From: Oculatella sp. LEGE 06141 | Lineage (GTDB): Bacteria; Cyanobacteriota; Cyanobacteriia; Elainellales; Elainellaceae | Direction of reading: 5' to 3' | DNA: 64,000 nucleotides | Assembly (NCBI RefSeq): GCF_015207605.1 | Contig: NZ_JADEWO010000028.1 | Location: 1 to 64,000, forward strand | In this document: positions 45,242-54,359 of the stretch, piece by piece | How the letters are laid out: each line of letters opens with the position of its first letter | How positions within the stretch are numbered: the first letter of the stretch is position 1 | Program-made: the position numbers and the translations under genes | The notes under the pieces: model-generated | What the model was told of the DNA's origin: nothing | The model's input: the letters and a program-made list of their open reading frames with translations, nothing else | The model's database searches: none

Positions 45242-45619
45242 ATGGATTCCAATCGTCCTTCCATTCAATTTTTCGAGGGAATTTCCGAAGAATTAAGCGA
45301 TGTTAGTTTGCGGCGGCATCAAGGTACGGGAGTTCGTACCGTATTAATGAAGTTTGAAACCCTCAAATCTATTGAACGCTTTAGAAGCTATACCAATCGC
45401 TTTGCTAACGCTATGCGCCTGGTCGATTCTGAAGGTGAAATTAACGTTGAGCCAGATTCTGTCAAGTTCATTTTTAGTGGCCCCGAAGGAGACGACTTGG
45501 AGCGAGTGGAATGCCGCTTTGATATCGCTCGTGATGACCACTGGGAGCGATTCATGCGATTTATGCACCGCTATGCCGAGTCGAACGGCATGGCCTACGG
45601 AGAACCCAACCAGAATTAA
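45242..45619 (+). CDS. psb28: Photosystem II assembly protein Psb28
   Basis: 125 residues. Psb28 binds the cytoplasmic side of the CP47 and RC47 assembly intermediates and protects them during photosystem II biogenesis and repair. The sequence is typical throughout: PSIQFFEGISEELSDVSLRR, GVRTVLMKFETLKSIERFRS, LVDSEGEINVEPDSVKFIFS, GDDLERVECRFDIARDDHWE, RFMRFMHRYAESNGMAY. The ATG at 45242 is chosen; an upstream TTG is also in frame. Monocistronic, divergent from the phytol kinase gene. Confidence 0.95.
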   Translation: MDSNRPSIQFFEGISEELSDVSLRRHQGTGVRTVLMKFETLKSIERFRSYTNRFANAMRLVDSEGEINVEPDSVKFIFSGPEGDDLERVECRFDIARDDHWERFMRFMHRYAESNGMAYGEPNQN

Positions 45620-45826
45620 GTGATAAAGCGCAGAGAATGTTGCCATGTAGCAAACGTGCGGCGATCGCCCCTCAAATGCCCCAAGCCTGGATCACTTCCC
45701 CTGGAGGCTTATTCCTCTACTGAGGTCATTACTGAGGCCATCTCTGGGGCTGGCACAATCTCAATGTTACTCTGGCAGCAACATTAATCTATACAGATTT
45801 ACACATACGAATTTAATAGAGGTTTT

Positions 45827-46753
45827 ATGAAGGTAGCAGTGACCGGGGCAACCGGATTTGTAGGGAGTCGCCTGGTAGAACGACTACAGGCAGACGGGCA
45901 TCAAACGCTAATTTTGACGCGTAATCCCGATCGCGCCAGGCGCATGTTTCCCACTACCGCCTTTCCAGGCGTCGAGAGTTTCGGCTATACCCCATTAGCG
46001 TCCGGCGAGTGGCAGGGCTTGATTTCAGGTTGCGATGCCGTGGTGAATTTGGCAGGGGAACCGATCGCCGAAGGGCGTTGGACACCCGAACGTAAGCAAA
46101 GCATTCTAGAAAGTCGCAAAATTGGGACACAAAAGATCGTAGAAGCCATATCGCAGGCTAATCCCAAACCAGAGGTGCTGGTTAATTCATCGGCGGTGGG
46201 CTACTACGGCACCAGCGAAACGGCAACCTTTGATGAAACCAGTCCGCCTGGAGATGATTTTTTAGCGCAGGTGTGCCAGGAGTGGGAGGCCGAAGCACAG
46301 AAGGTTACAACCAATGGCACCCGTCTGGTGATCTTACGAACGGGAATTGTTTTGGGCATGGGGGGAGCGATCGCCAAAATGCTCTTACCGTTTAAGCTCT
46401 ATGCCGGTGGTCCCATTGGCAGCGGTCGCCAGTGGTTTTCATGGATTCACCGAGAGGATATGGTCAACCTGATTCTTGCTGCCTTAACGCAACCCAGCAT
46501 TAACGGCGTACTGAATGCAACCGCTCCCAATCCTGTACGAATGTCTGAATTTTGCCAGACCTTAGGAGAAGCGCTCAGCCGTCCCTCCTGGCTGCCTGTG
46601 CCTGATTTTGCGCTGGAGTTGCTCTTGGGCGATGCCGCTAAAGTTGTGCTAGAAGGCCAGCGAGTGGTGCCGAAAGAGGCTCAGGGAAGCGGGTTTTCGT
46701 ATCAATACCCCACCGTCAAACAGGCATTACAGGAAGTAGTTAGCCACACCTAA
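45827..46753 (+). CDS. TIGR01777-family NAD(P)-binding epimerase (SulA/YfcH-like)
   Basis: 308 residues with an N-terminal Rossmann glycine motif VTGATGFVGSRLVERL, NLAGEPIAEGRW, the active-site-like SSAVGYYGTSE, LRTGIVLGMGGAIAKMLLPF, WIHREDMVNLILAAL and a C-terminal DUF1731 segment (PDFALELLLGDAAKVVLEGQ, VVPKEAQGSGFSYQYP). Known cyanobacterial and plastid homologs (SulA, GC1) affect cell or plastid division; enzymatic activity is not established. ATG with GAGG upstream. Ends before a dispersed repeat and a terminator hairpin. Confidence 0.9.
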   Translation: MKVAVTGATGFVGSRLVERLQADGHQTLILTRNPDRARRMFPTTAFPGVESFGYTPLASGEWQGLISGCDAVVNLAGEPIAEGRWTPERKQSILESRKIGTQKIVEAISQANPKPEVLVNSSAVGYYGTSETATFDETSPPGDDFLAQVCQEWEAEAQKVTTNGTRLVILRTGIVLGMGGAIAKMLLPFKLYAGGPIGSGRQWFSWIHREDMVNLILAALTQPSINGVLNATAPNPVRMSEFCQTLGEALSRPSWLPVPDFALELLLGDAAKVVLEGQRVVPKEAQGSGFSYQYPTVKQALQEVVSHT

Positions 46754-46777
46754 TCTTGCTTAACGGATAACCCACCC

Positions 46778-46820
46778 TAAGAGGATGTTTTGAAAGCAGC
46801 AAACGTGCTGCATTCATCCT
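46778..46820 (+). repeat. Dispersed small repeat, copy 2
   Basis: TAAGAGGATGTTTTGAAAG, then GCAGCAAACGTGCTGC and ATTCATCCTC. It matches the copy at 43315-43356 on the opposite strand, with one inserted T and several transitions; the hairpin arms are unchanged. Confidence 0.7.
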
Positions 46821-46904
46821 CAAATTCTCCCTGGAAGGAACTTTCAAGCCAATTCTGCCAGACGTGGCAAAGTTTAAGATTGACTTCATAAAGTCTCTCC
46901 AGGG

Positions 46905-46943
46905 ACAACACCCGTACTGAGATGCCAGTATGGGTGTTGTTTT
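46905..46943. terminator. Hairpin terminator between convergent genes
   Basis: A 15-bp stem (46905-46919 pairs with 46926-46940, one G-T) with AGATGC loop, followed by TTTT. It separates the epimerase gene from the convergent 82-residue membrane protein gene. Confidence 0.8.
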
Positions 46944-46948
46944 GGGTG

Positions 46949-47197
46949 CTAAACCGATTTAGAACCAAAGCGTTGGTTGAGCCAACTCGCAATACCGCTG
47001 AGAATAGCTCCTGCCATCAAAATACCAATTGCCGGAGTAAAAACGGGTTCCCAAAGGCGATACCAAAGATCAAGCCCTAGAGATAAGTTAAACGAACGGC
47101 CAATTACGGCGATCGCCAGCCAAAAAAAGCTGAACAACACCAAAAACAGGTTCACAACGAGTGCCCAATTTAACCACTCTAAAAATTTAGTTCTCAT
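46949..47197 (-). CDS. Small membrane protein with two segments
   Basis: 82 residues from the ATG at 47197 (92 from an upstream TTG). Two strong hydrophobic segments: about 10-30 (ALVVNLFLVLFSFFWLAIAVIG) and 50-73 (FTPAIGILMAGAILSGIASW). The N terminus (MRTKFLEWLNW) is basic, so both termini are likely cytoplasmic. It looks like a conserved cyanobacterial protein but I recognise no family name. Immediately follows a terminator hairpin on its 3' side. Confidence 0.6.
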   Translation of the reverse strand: MRTKFLEWLNWALVVNLFLVLFSFFWLAIAVIGRSFNLSLGLDLWYRLWEPVFTPAIGILMAGAILSGIASWLNQRFGSKSV

Positions 47198-47450
47198 GCG
47201 AACGGTAGTTAATAAATCGTCAAACAAAAAGACCTGGCAACCAGGGGTTTTAACCCCGCATAAACCAAAAGTTAACGGTTACAGGATTAAGTTGAATTGC
47301 TCCCGTGCCCGCCGTTTTACCTTCACAGTCTATAGTTCGAGCTGGCAAGGCCGCAACAAAAAATATGGCTGAACTCTTAGGGAGGACAGCCACATCAGTA
47401 GAAGCAGGATAATATCAAATTGGTTCAAGATGCTGCTTTCGCTGCTCCTG

Positions 47451-47642
47451 TTATGCTTCAAATTGCTCTTCAAAATCTTGCAAATTATCTGGATCTACAT
47501 AGTGGCAGGTAGCATCGTCGATGCAGATCAAAGCCCAACCGGACTGGTCAATTCCCATGAATTTGTAGGACGCATCTTGGACAAAAAATCCTTTGTGGTT
47601 ACGAGTATCTGGCTTAACCTGAACACTTTGATCAGTGAACAT
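47451..47642 (-). CDS. Hypothetical small acidic protein
   Basis: 63 residues from the ATG at 47642; AAGGAG stands 9 bases upstream, which argues against the in-frame TTG at 47651. The protein reads like a small beta-rich module (GFFVQDASYKFMGIDQSGWA, LICIDDATCHYVDPDNLQDF). It resembles the small cytoplasmic hypotheticals common in cyanobacteria, with no family recognised. Function unknown. Confidence 0.5.
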   Translation of the reverse strand: MFTDQSVQVKPDTRNHKGFFVQDASYKFMGIDQSGWALICIDDATCHYVDPDNLQDFEEQFEA

Positions 47643-47922
47643 AGTTTCCAACTCCTTAAATTTTTTAAAAGACTGACAACGGCCAGATTAGCTATCAGAG
47701 CAGCTAATCTTTGACTTCACTGAATCTTATCATTAGATTTTCGGATTTTTTATTAATTTATCTTGAGCGCCGCTGCCGCTAGCAACATGAAACGCAACGG
47801 TTGCTGCTAGCAAACTAAATCCCTCTATCCCTGGCATAATCCCTGGCAAGTCAGCCGTTCGGTGTGGGTTGCTTCGACAAATCGGCAGGTTACCAGGGAT
47901 TGTTTCTCTAGAGTTTGCTTAA

Positions 47923-48345
47923 CTAAGCTTCAAATAACCAGCTTTGAACCCGCTTAAGGCTCTTCCAATCTGGCTTTCTGCTTAATCCTTCTTCAAAATT
48001 ACGTTGAACTTCTTCCTGCAATTCTGGCACTGCCATGATCAGTTGTTCCGCAATTTCCACATGCTGCCGTACTCCTTTTTGCGCGGTTTCTAGCATGGCG
48101 ATCGCCAGATTAATCCGGGCTTGTGGGTCTTGGGCATTCAGCTTTACGGCTTTTTGCGCGGCCTTATAAGCTTGAGAGGGTTTGTTGTCTAGCAAATATA
48201 GCCAGGCAAGGCATGTCCAGGCGGGGCTATTTTTGGGGGCACGCTCGCAAACATCCTTAAACAAAGGAATCAGTGAGGTAGGGTCTTCTCCGGCCTGGTA
48301 GCGCTCTAGCCCCTGGTCGAATAACGTTTCAACGGTTTCAGTCAT
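47923..48345 (-). CDS. TPR-repeat protein
   Basis: 140 residues from the ATG at 48345 (an upstream in-frame extension to 48432 looks non-coding). The sequence forms about three helical-hairpin TPR units: TLFDQGLERYQAGEDPTSLI, PAWTCLAWLYLLDNKPSQAY and PQARINLAIAMLETAQKG, ending in a helical cap (LQEEVQRNFEEGLSRKPDW). TPR proteins mediate protein contacts; partners are not known. Soluble. Next to the IscA-type gene on the same strand. Confidence 0.8.
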   Translation of the reverse strand: MTETVETLFDQGLERYQAGEDPTSLIPLFKDVCERAPKNSPAWTCLAWLYLLDNKPSQAYKAAQKAVKLNAQDPQARINLAIAMLETAQKGVRQHVEIAEQLIMAVPELQEEVQRNFEEGLSRKPDWKSLKRVQSWLFEA

Positions 48346-48636
48346 AGGAAATGATACAAGTGCACATAAACAGACGCGTAACCTGGTGAACTCAACGGCC
48401 TCAATCCGGTAGTTGCAGACCGTTACCAGCAATCAATCCAGTCACGGTTAACGCTTGAAACTACCAGTCTACCTTCAACTCACGCAACAATCTGTGAACA
48501 GCCGATTGCCCCTAAAAACGACAAATCCAGATCGAAGTTGACCTGGATAGCGTGCAAAACTATAACCTTGAGGACGATAACCTTGAGGCGATCGCAGTTC
48601 GGCGCAATGGCCGATTGAAAACTGATTGAGAGATAG

Positions 48637-48993
48637 TTAGGAGAACGACTTGCCGCAGCCGCAGGTTTGATTGGCGTTGGGATTGGTGAATTGAAAGCCC
48701 CCACCAATCATGGCATCGCTGTAGTCGAGCATCATCCCATAGATGTACAGCAAACTCTTTGGATCGCAAACCACCTTAAACCCGTCATAGTCGAAGACTT
48801 CATCATTTTCCCGAACCTGGCTGATGTCTTCAAAATCCATGATGTAGGACATGCCAGAACAACCTCCCTGGCGTACCCCAACACGTAAGCACAGATCCTG
48901 GTTCCCCTGCTTTTCCCGCAATAATAGAACCTGCCGAAGGGCTGATTCTGTAATTTGAATACCGCTCTGTTTAGGTTGAATTGCTTGTGTCAT
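48637..48993 (-). CDS. IscA/SufA-type iron-sulfur assembly protein
   Basis: 118 residues of the A-type carrier family. The three conserved Cys are in [11 protein letters not shown] and QTCGCGKSF. The conserved [19 protein letters not shown] and [11 protein letters not shown] regions fit IscA/SufA. Such proteins pass iron-sulfur clusters to target apoproteins, important for photosystem I biogenesis. I cannot separate IscA from SufA by eye. ATG start, stop soon before a spacer of 0.5 kb. Confidence 0.92.
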   Translation of the reverse strand: MTQAIQPKQSGIQITESALRQVLLLREKQGNQDLCLRVGVRQGGCSGMSYIMDFEDISQVRENDEVFDYDGFKVVCDPKSLLYIYGMMLDYSDAMIGGGFQFTNPNANQTCGCGKSFS

Positions 48994-49513
48994 CGGTCTA
49001 CGAGACTCCCTCTTCTATCAAAAGATTTCGCTATGGTTGAACTAGTTGAACGAACGGATGCTAAAACGCACCCTGACTAGATTCAACCAGTTGGCTTAAA
49101 GCAGTTGGCTTAAAGCTGCCCAATCTGAATCACCATTATCCCGATGGTAACGGATTCACGGCAACTCGATCGCCTCAGAGACAAACGAGTTCTGCATTTT
49201 TATACACTTGTGATGATGCCACAGCGGTTCATCGATCGCCACTATGTTTGTCTGACGGATGGCTACTTAAGCCAGTAATCCGATCGTATCCGTATGCTTC
49301 ATGCTCGAAGCAACGGCTTGGCCGGAGTGCTGGGAAATTAACCCAGCGCAACTTTGGTAACGCCATCTTGAGATAATGCTTAACCGAGAGTATTCATCAG
49401 TGTTTAAGATGAAAACTTAATGAATGCTTTTATGAATCGCTTTCATTTTTAAGTGTATGTGCGGCTGTTACCTCAGCCATCTTGTGTTTGTTGACTACTT
49501 CACTGGTTAGTAT
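48994..49513. other. Spacer with a tandem 14-bp repeat and the DUF6930 promoter
   Basis: 520 bp. CAGTTGGCTTAAAG occurs twice in a row (49088-49115). The right part holds an ATGAA-N5-TTCAT element (49432-49446). No gene seen. Confidence 0.5.
49432..49446. promoter_or_regulatory. ATGAA-N5-TTCAT element upstream of the DUF6930 gene
   Basis: ATGAATCGCTTTCAT, 68 bp before the ATG. It is identical to the element at 40815-40829 except for one base. Candidate operator (inference). Confidence 0.5.
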
Positions 49514-51172
49514 ATGACTGCCCTTAACCGCTCTACCCGCCATCGGCTACAGAAGTTACGCCAAGTTCCCAGTGTGTGGGAAGGCGATCGCCGGATGCTT
49601 ACTCCGACGCTAACCGCCAGCCTGGAAGCCGATACCGATGTACGGGGAGACTGTGTTTTGTGGGTGGACGGCACTGAAGGGTTGGTGCGAGCAATGGATT
49701 TGGTTGCCCCAGAAATGGGACATGAAGCCGTGGTGCGAACGCTGCTGCGAGCGATGGAAAACCCGCACAGTTCGGCTCGTCCGGCTCGTCCTCAAAAAAT
49801 TGTGGTACGCGATCGCGAACTGCAATTCTTTTTGCGTGGCGTTTTACAAGAACTGGATATTGTTATCGATTATGAGCCGGAGTTGCCGCTAATTGACGAA
49901 ATCTTCCACGAGTTCCAAGAGGTTGCAAACAACCGCCCACCCCAGATTCCAGCTGAGTTGATGGAGGATATCCTCAAGGTTGCCTACGAAATTTGGCAGG
50001 ATGCACCGTGGGAAGTGCTAGACGAAGAAAAAATTGTTGCAGTGGAGCTAAATTACGGCGATGTGGAGACGCTGTATGTCTCCATCTTAGGAATGCTGGG
50101 CATGGAATACGGCCTGCTGATGTATCGATCGCTTGATTCGCTGAAGCAATTTCGCCATCGTGTGTTGATGGCCGAAGATTCCCCTAAACAGCTTGAGGGC
50201 GCTTTCTTGGCGCAAGACTGCCTGTTTATCACCTACGACCAATCCAGCGAACTGGCAGAGGAACCGTTTGGAGCAGGTTCCAGTGAAGTGCAAGCCGCGA
50301 TCGCCTCCTATTTTGCCGAAACAGGAGTTCAACCGTCTTTTGGCAATCTGCATCCGCTGGAAGGAATGCGCCCGGTACTCTACGACGATGAGGCGATCGC
50401 AGTACTGGTAGCGCTACAAGCAATGCATCGCTTTTTTCAGCAGCATTTGCCTCAGCTAGAACAGGATGCCTTCCCGGTGCTAAGCAACCGCTACCGCATT
50501 GCTAACCCTACCGATGCCAAGAAAAAAATCTCGGTTAAAGTATCGACCATGCCAGAACTGGCAGAGGAACTGTTTGAGATGTCCGCAGAAGTAGCGCTCC
50601 AGGAAGGTGCGCTGGATCTAGAAACCGCTCCCATTCTGCGAGACGATCTGGTTCCAGGTGATTCCTTTTACAGTCTTGGGGCAATGCCCTGGGAAGTATT
50701 AGAACTGCTGCGGGCTGGTGTTAAGGTTCATCAAGCGGCAGAGGCAGAGTTTCCGGCAGAGGCAGACGGTTTCCCGGTCATTCTTATTCAAACCTCCCGT
50801 CCCAAAGCTATGGCGTTAATTGAAGGGCTACAGGCAGCGGGCGGGTTAGAGGCAATTTGCTTTAATCCGGGGTCTGATCCTTTTGCGAATCAGCATTACG
50901 ACCTGGGCGTATTGCAAACCAAAAACGGGGAACTGCACCTGTTTGGCGAGTTTGTGGAAGATGACCCAGTGCATATTCAAGCTCGGCAAAAGTGGGATCA
51001 GCGCTGCAAAAAAACGAAAGGATACTGCGGGTTGGTCATAGCCCGTGGCCTTAAAGGGGCTTCCAGAGGCAATCCAGGCTTTAACGACATGCTGGCTCTG
51101 TTTGAGGCGCGATCGCTCTCTCCGGGCGACCTGGGATTGGGGCCACTAGAGCTAGTCCCCCAGTTTGAGTAA
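49514..51172 (+). CDS. DUF6930 domain protein
   Basis: 552 residues, acidic, soluble. The best family call is DUF6930, seen in cyanobacteria; confidence is moderate. Recognisable segments are VLWVDGTEGLVRAMDLVAPE near the start, VRDRELQFFLRGVLQELDIV, VEGMRP-type turns (LHPLEGMRPVLYDDEAIAVL), and a C-terminal section with VILIQTSRPKAMALIEGL and LGPLELVPQ. Two halves resemble each other loosely, which may reflect duplication. It lies about 200 bp upstream of psaD on the same strand with a gap that likely contains the psaD promoter. Function unknown. Confidence 0.7.
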   Translation: MTALNRSTRHRLQKLRQVPSVWEGDRRMLTPTLTASLEADTDVRGDCVLWVDGTEGLVRAMDLVAPEMGHEAVVRTLLRAMENPHSSARPARPQKIVVRDRELQFFLRGVLQELDIVIDYEPELPLIDEIFHEFQEVANNRPPQIPAELMEDILKVAYEIWQDAPWEVLDEEKIVAVELNYGDVETLYVSILGMLGMEYGLLMYRSLDSLKQFRHRVLMAEDSPKQLEGAFLAQDCLFITYDQSSELAEEPFGAGSSEVQAAIASYFAETGVQPSFGNLHPLEGMRPVLYDDEAIAVLVALQAMHRFFQQHLPQLEQDAFPVLSNRYRIANPTDAKKKISVKVSTMPELAEELFEMSAEVALQEGALDLETAPILRDDLVPGDSFYSLGAMPWEVLELLRAGVKVHQAAEAEFPAEADGFPVILIQTSRPKAMALIEGLQAAGGLEAICFNPGSDPFANQHYDLGVLQTKNGELHLFGEFVEDDPVHIQARQKWDQRCKKTKGYCGLVIARGLKGASRGNPGFNDMLALFEARSLSPGDLGLGPLELVPQFE

Positions 51173-51370
51173 ATGCCCTGCTTTGAGTTGTCGCTGGATA
51201 CCAGCCGCGTTAGGGGGCAAAGGCACACTTGCTCTGAATATTCAAGCCCTTTTAGCCAGGACTTAACGCTTGCCAGCCTTCTCTGAAGATCTGTAACAGT
51301 TCCTGATAAAGTCGCGATTTGTGTAAATCTTGAGTGATACGATTCCATAAAACTGTTCAGCGAAAAATTC

Positions 51371-51799
51371 ATGGCAGAAACTCTTACTGGACAAACCCCC
51401 ATATTTGGAGGCAGCACAGGCGGTCTCCTAACTAAAGCAGAAGTAGAAGAGAAATACGCAATTACCTGGACTAGCCCAAAAGAACAGGTGTTTGAAATGC
51501 CGACGGGTGGAGCGGCCAGCATGCGGCAGGGTGACAACCTGCTGTATTTGGCGCGCAAGGAGCAGTGTCTTGCTCTTGGGGCGCAACTGCGGACTAAGTT
51601 CAAGCCTAGAATAGACGATTACAAAATCTACCGCGTTTTTCCCAGCGGTGAGACTCAGTATCTTCATCCGAAGGATGGCGTATTCCCTGAGAAGGTGAAT
51701 CCCGGTCGTCCTTACAACGGCAAGATCGATCGCAACATCGGCAGCAATCCTGATCCGGCAACTCTGAAGTTTAGCGGTCGTAAAACCTACGAAGCCTAG
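51371..51799 (+). CDS. psaD: Photosystem I reaction center subunit II PsaD
   Basis: 142 residues. PsaD is the extrinsic stromal subunit of photosystem I that docks ferredoxin and stabilises PsaC. Sequence is characteristic: [78 protein letters not shown] and [16 protein letters not shown]. The start is an ATG. It has its own promoter region of about 200 bp and a terminator at 51852-51884; trpE follows on the same strand, as in Synechocystis (slr0737-slr0738). Confidence 0.97.
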   Translation: MAETLTGQTPIFGGSTGGLLTKAEVEEKYAITWTSPKEQVFEMPTGGAASMRQGDNLLYLARKEQCLALGAQLRTKFKPRIDDYKIYRVFPSGETQYLHPKDGVFPEKVNPGRPYNGKIDRNIGSNPDPATLKFSGRKTYEA

Positions 51800-51851
51800 T
51801 TCGTTATCCATTTAGATAACACCTGTTATCCCGTCAATACTCAAGGTGATT

Positions 51852-51884
51852 GAGGGTAGGATCTTGTTCCTGCTCTCATTTTTT
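51852..51884 (+). terminator. psaD terminator
   Basis: GAGGGTAGGA pairs with TCCTGCTCTC (10 bp with two G-T) around TCTTGT, followed by CATTTTTTA. It sits 52 bases after the psaD stop. Confidence 0.75.
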
Positions 51885-52025
51885 ATGGTCTTAGCGTGTC
51901 TTAAGGAGAGAGCTGGGCTAAGATCGGTCGCAACCCTACTAGATGGGTTCATGGCAATAGCCAGAAGAGTCTGTTGCTAATGGCTTTCGTTCACAAGGTT
52001 TATGTAGTGGCAAAGGGGTAGAGGC

Positions 52026-53588
52026 ATGATTTTTCCCAGTTTTGAGCAGTTTACTGCACTGGCGCAGCAGGGTAACTTCGTGCCGGTTTACCAAGAGTGG
52101 GTAGCTGACTTAGAAACGCCTGTATCTGCCTGGTACAAAGTGTGTGCCGGACAACCCTACAGCTTTTTGCTGGAGTCGGTGGAAGGGGGCAAGAATTTAG
52201 CACGATATAGTTTGCTCGGATGCGATCCGCTATGGATTTTAGAAACAAAAGGCGATCGTACCACTCAAACCTATCGCAATGGCGCAACGCAGAGCTTTGA
52301 AGGCGATCCGTTTCAGGCGCTGACCACCTGTTTACAGCCTTTCCACCCGGTAACGTTGCCCCAACTGCCGCCCGGAATTGGCGGTTTGTTTGGTTTCTGG
52401 GGATATGAACTGATCCGCTGGGTTGAACCTCGCGTTCCTACCTATGCCGCCGACCCAACTGATCTGCCCGATGGGTTGTGGATGCAAGTCGATCAAGTTC
52501 TGATTTTTGATCAGGTGCAGCGTAAAATTTGGGCGATCGCCTATGCAGACTTGCGCGACCCTGCAACAGACTTGAAACAGGCATACGACCATGCCTGTCA
52601 ACGAGTTAGCCAACTGGTGAGCAAGCTACAACTGCCGTTATCTGGACGAGATACGGTACTGGAATGGACACCACCCCGTTCCAACATTGATGGCACCGCA
52701 CCAGAAGAGCATCGCCCAGAACTGACCTACAGCAGCAACGTCTCCAAAGCAGAATTTTGCGACAGCGTGAATCGAGCAAAGGAACATATTCAGGCTGGCG
52801 ATATCTTTCAAGTGGTGATCTCGCAGCGGCTTTCAGCCGAATACAGCGGCGACCCGTTTGCGCTTTACCGCTCGTTGCGGTTGATTAATCCATCGCCTTA
52901 TATGGCATACTTCCATTTTCAAGACTGGCAAATTATCGGCTCCAGTCCAGAAGTCATGGTCAAGGCCGATCGATCGCCTGACCCCAACGCGACGATGATC
53001 GCCACCCTGAGACCCATTGCCGGAACACGACCGCGCGGTAAAACCCCTCAAGCCGATGCTGCCTTTGCAGAGGATTTGCTCCAGGACCCTAAGGAACGGG
53101 CAGAACATGTCATGCTGGTTGACCTGGGTCGCAATGATTTGGGGCGGGTTTGCGCCAGCGGTACGGTTACGGTAGACCAACTGATGGTGATTGAGCGCTA
53201 TTCTCACGTCATGCACATTGTTAGTAATGTGGTGGGTCAGCTTGGGGCAAGCAAAACAGCGTGGGATTTACTAAAAGCATGTTTCCCGGCAGGAACCGTA
53301 AGCGGTGCCCCTAAAATTCGAGCAATGGAGATTATTCACGATCTGGAATCATGCCGTCGTGGGGTATATTCGGGTGCCTATGGCTATTACGACTTTGAGG
53401 GGCAGCTCAATACGGCGATCGCCATCCGCACAATGGTTGTTCGCAGTCAACCCGATGGCACCCACCTTGTTAGCGTTCAGGCTGGGGCAGGGCTGGTGGC
53501 CGACTCCGAGCCAGAGCGGGAGTACGAAGAAACCCTCAATAAAGCCAGAGGCATGTTAGAAGCAATTCGCTGCTTGAGAAAAGCTTAA
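52026..53588 (+). CDS. trpE: Anthranilate synthase component I
   Basis: 520 residues. TrpE makes anthranilate from chorismate with TrpG (glutamine amidotransferase, not in the window). Regions typical of the chorismate-binding fold are GDIFQVVISQRLSAEYSG, INPSPYMAYFHFQDW, IIGSSPEVMVKA, IATLRPIAGTRPRGKTP, LVDLGRNDLGRVCASGTV, HIVSNVVGQL and PAGTVSGAPKIRAMEII, with GAYGYYDFEGQLNTAIAIRT near the end. An N-terminal allosteric region is present (SFLLESVEGGKNLARYS). Follows psaD. Confidence 0.95.
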   Translation: MIFPSFEQFTALAQQGNFVPVYQEWVADLETPVSAWYKVCAGQPYSFLLESVEGGKNLARYSLLGCDPLWILETKGDRTTQTYRNGATQSFEGDPFQALTTCLQPFHPVTLPQLPPGIGGLFGFWGYELIRWVEPRVPTYAADPTDLPDGLWMQVDQVLIFDQVQRKIWAIAYADLRDPATDLKQAYDHACQRVSQLVSKLQLPLSGRDTVLEWTPPRSNIDGTAPEEHRPELTYSSNVSKAEFCDSVNRAKEHIQAGDIFQVVISQRLSAEYSGDPFALYRSLRLINPSPYMAYFHFQDWQIIGSSPEVMVKADRSPDPNATMIATLRPIAGTRPRGKTPQADAAFAEDLLQDPKERAEHVMLVDLGRNDLGRVCASGTVTVDQLMVIERYSHVMHIVSNVVGQLGASKTAWDLLKACFPAGTVSGAPKIRAMEIIHDLESCRRGVYSGAYGYYDFEGQLNTAIAIRTMVVRSQPDGTHLVSVQAGAGLVADSEPEREYEETLNKARGMLEAIRCLRKA

Positions 53589-53704
53589 CCTGTTCTCAAT
53601 CTGTTGATTACCTCGTCTCAATCTGCTGATTACCCATCCTTTAGCCCCCAACAGTAAGGTGTGCAGTATCTCCACAGTCGGCACACCTTGAGTCTGCAAC
53701 CGCT

Positions 53705-54340
53705 ATGCTCCACTCCTTTGCCTTGGAAACGGCTCCTCAGCCCGATTTGCGTCAACTTCTAGAAGAGCTTTACCAGGGTCGAAGTTTGCACCCTTACTGT
53801 AGTGGGCAGGCTATTCCAATGTTGCCAAATGAGGTCTGGGTTGTTTGTCGGGGAGTGGTGCAGCTTGGCACCTTCTACGACAGTGGTGATGAAGCTTTGT
53901 TAGGGCTGGCCTGTCCGTCAATGCCCTTTGGGTTACCGCTAACGATCATTCGCCCTTACCAGGCCGTGGCCTTAACGGATGCAGACTTGATGCGGTTAAC
54001 CCTGGCCGAAATTGAGCAATCTCCTATGCTGGCCAAGGGTATTTTTCGCCACATTGCCAGACGGTTGCGCCAAACAGAAGCCGTGTTGGCAATGGTAGGC
54101 TATCGTCGTGTTGAAGATCGGCTGCGGCATCTGTTGCTATTGCTAAAGCAAGAAATCGGTCAACCCTCTCCCAATGGAAATCGATTAAGCGTCAGGTTAA
54201 CGCATCAGCAGCTTGCCAATGCGATCGGCACAACTCGCGTGACGGTAACTCGGCTTCTTAGCCAACTGAAGGAGGAAGGCTGGTTATCGATTGACAGCAA
54301 TCGTCACATTGTTCTGGCTCCCCACGCTGATCTGGCTTAA
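53705..54340 (+). CDS. Crp/Fnr family transcriptional regulator
   Basis: 211 residues. An N-terminal cyclic-nucleotide-binding-like fold (about 15-115; LPNEVWVVCRGVVQLGTFYD, LLGLACPSMPFG) without the Arg-Ser pair that binds cAMP, and a C-terminal winged helix (about 145-205; VRLTHQQLANAIGTTRVTVT, RLLSQLKEEGWLSIDS). It may be constitutive or sense another ligand. Not NtcA by its DNA-binding helix region as far as I can tell. ATG start. It follows trpE on the same strand, 116 bp away. Ends before a hairpin. Confidence 0.88.
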   Translation: MLHSFALETAPQPDLRQLLEELYQGRSLHPYCSGQAIPMLPNEVWVVCRGVVQLGTFYDSGDEALLGLACPSMPFGLPLTIIRPYQAVALTDADLMRLTLAEIEQSPMLAKGIFRHIARRLRQTEAVLAMVGYRRVEDRLRHLLLLLKQEIGQPSPNGNRLSVRLTHQQLANAIGTTRVTVTRLLSQLKEEGWLSIDSNRHIVLAPHADLA

Positions 54341-54359
54341 AACTCACCTCGCCTTCATC

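Noticed and set aside
51285..51330. TGTAAC and TGTAAA in the psaD promoter as an RpaB HLR1 site
   Set aside because: The spacing between the two half-sites does not match the HLR1 direct repeat.
50998..51603. 201-codon minus-strand ORF across the end of the DUF6930 gene and psaD
   Set aside because: It overlaps psaD and the DUF6930 gene on the other strand and shows no protein-like motif.
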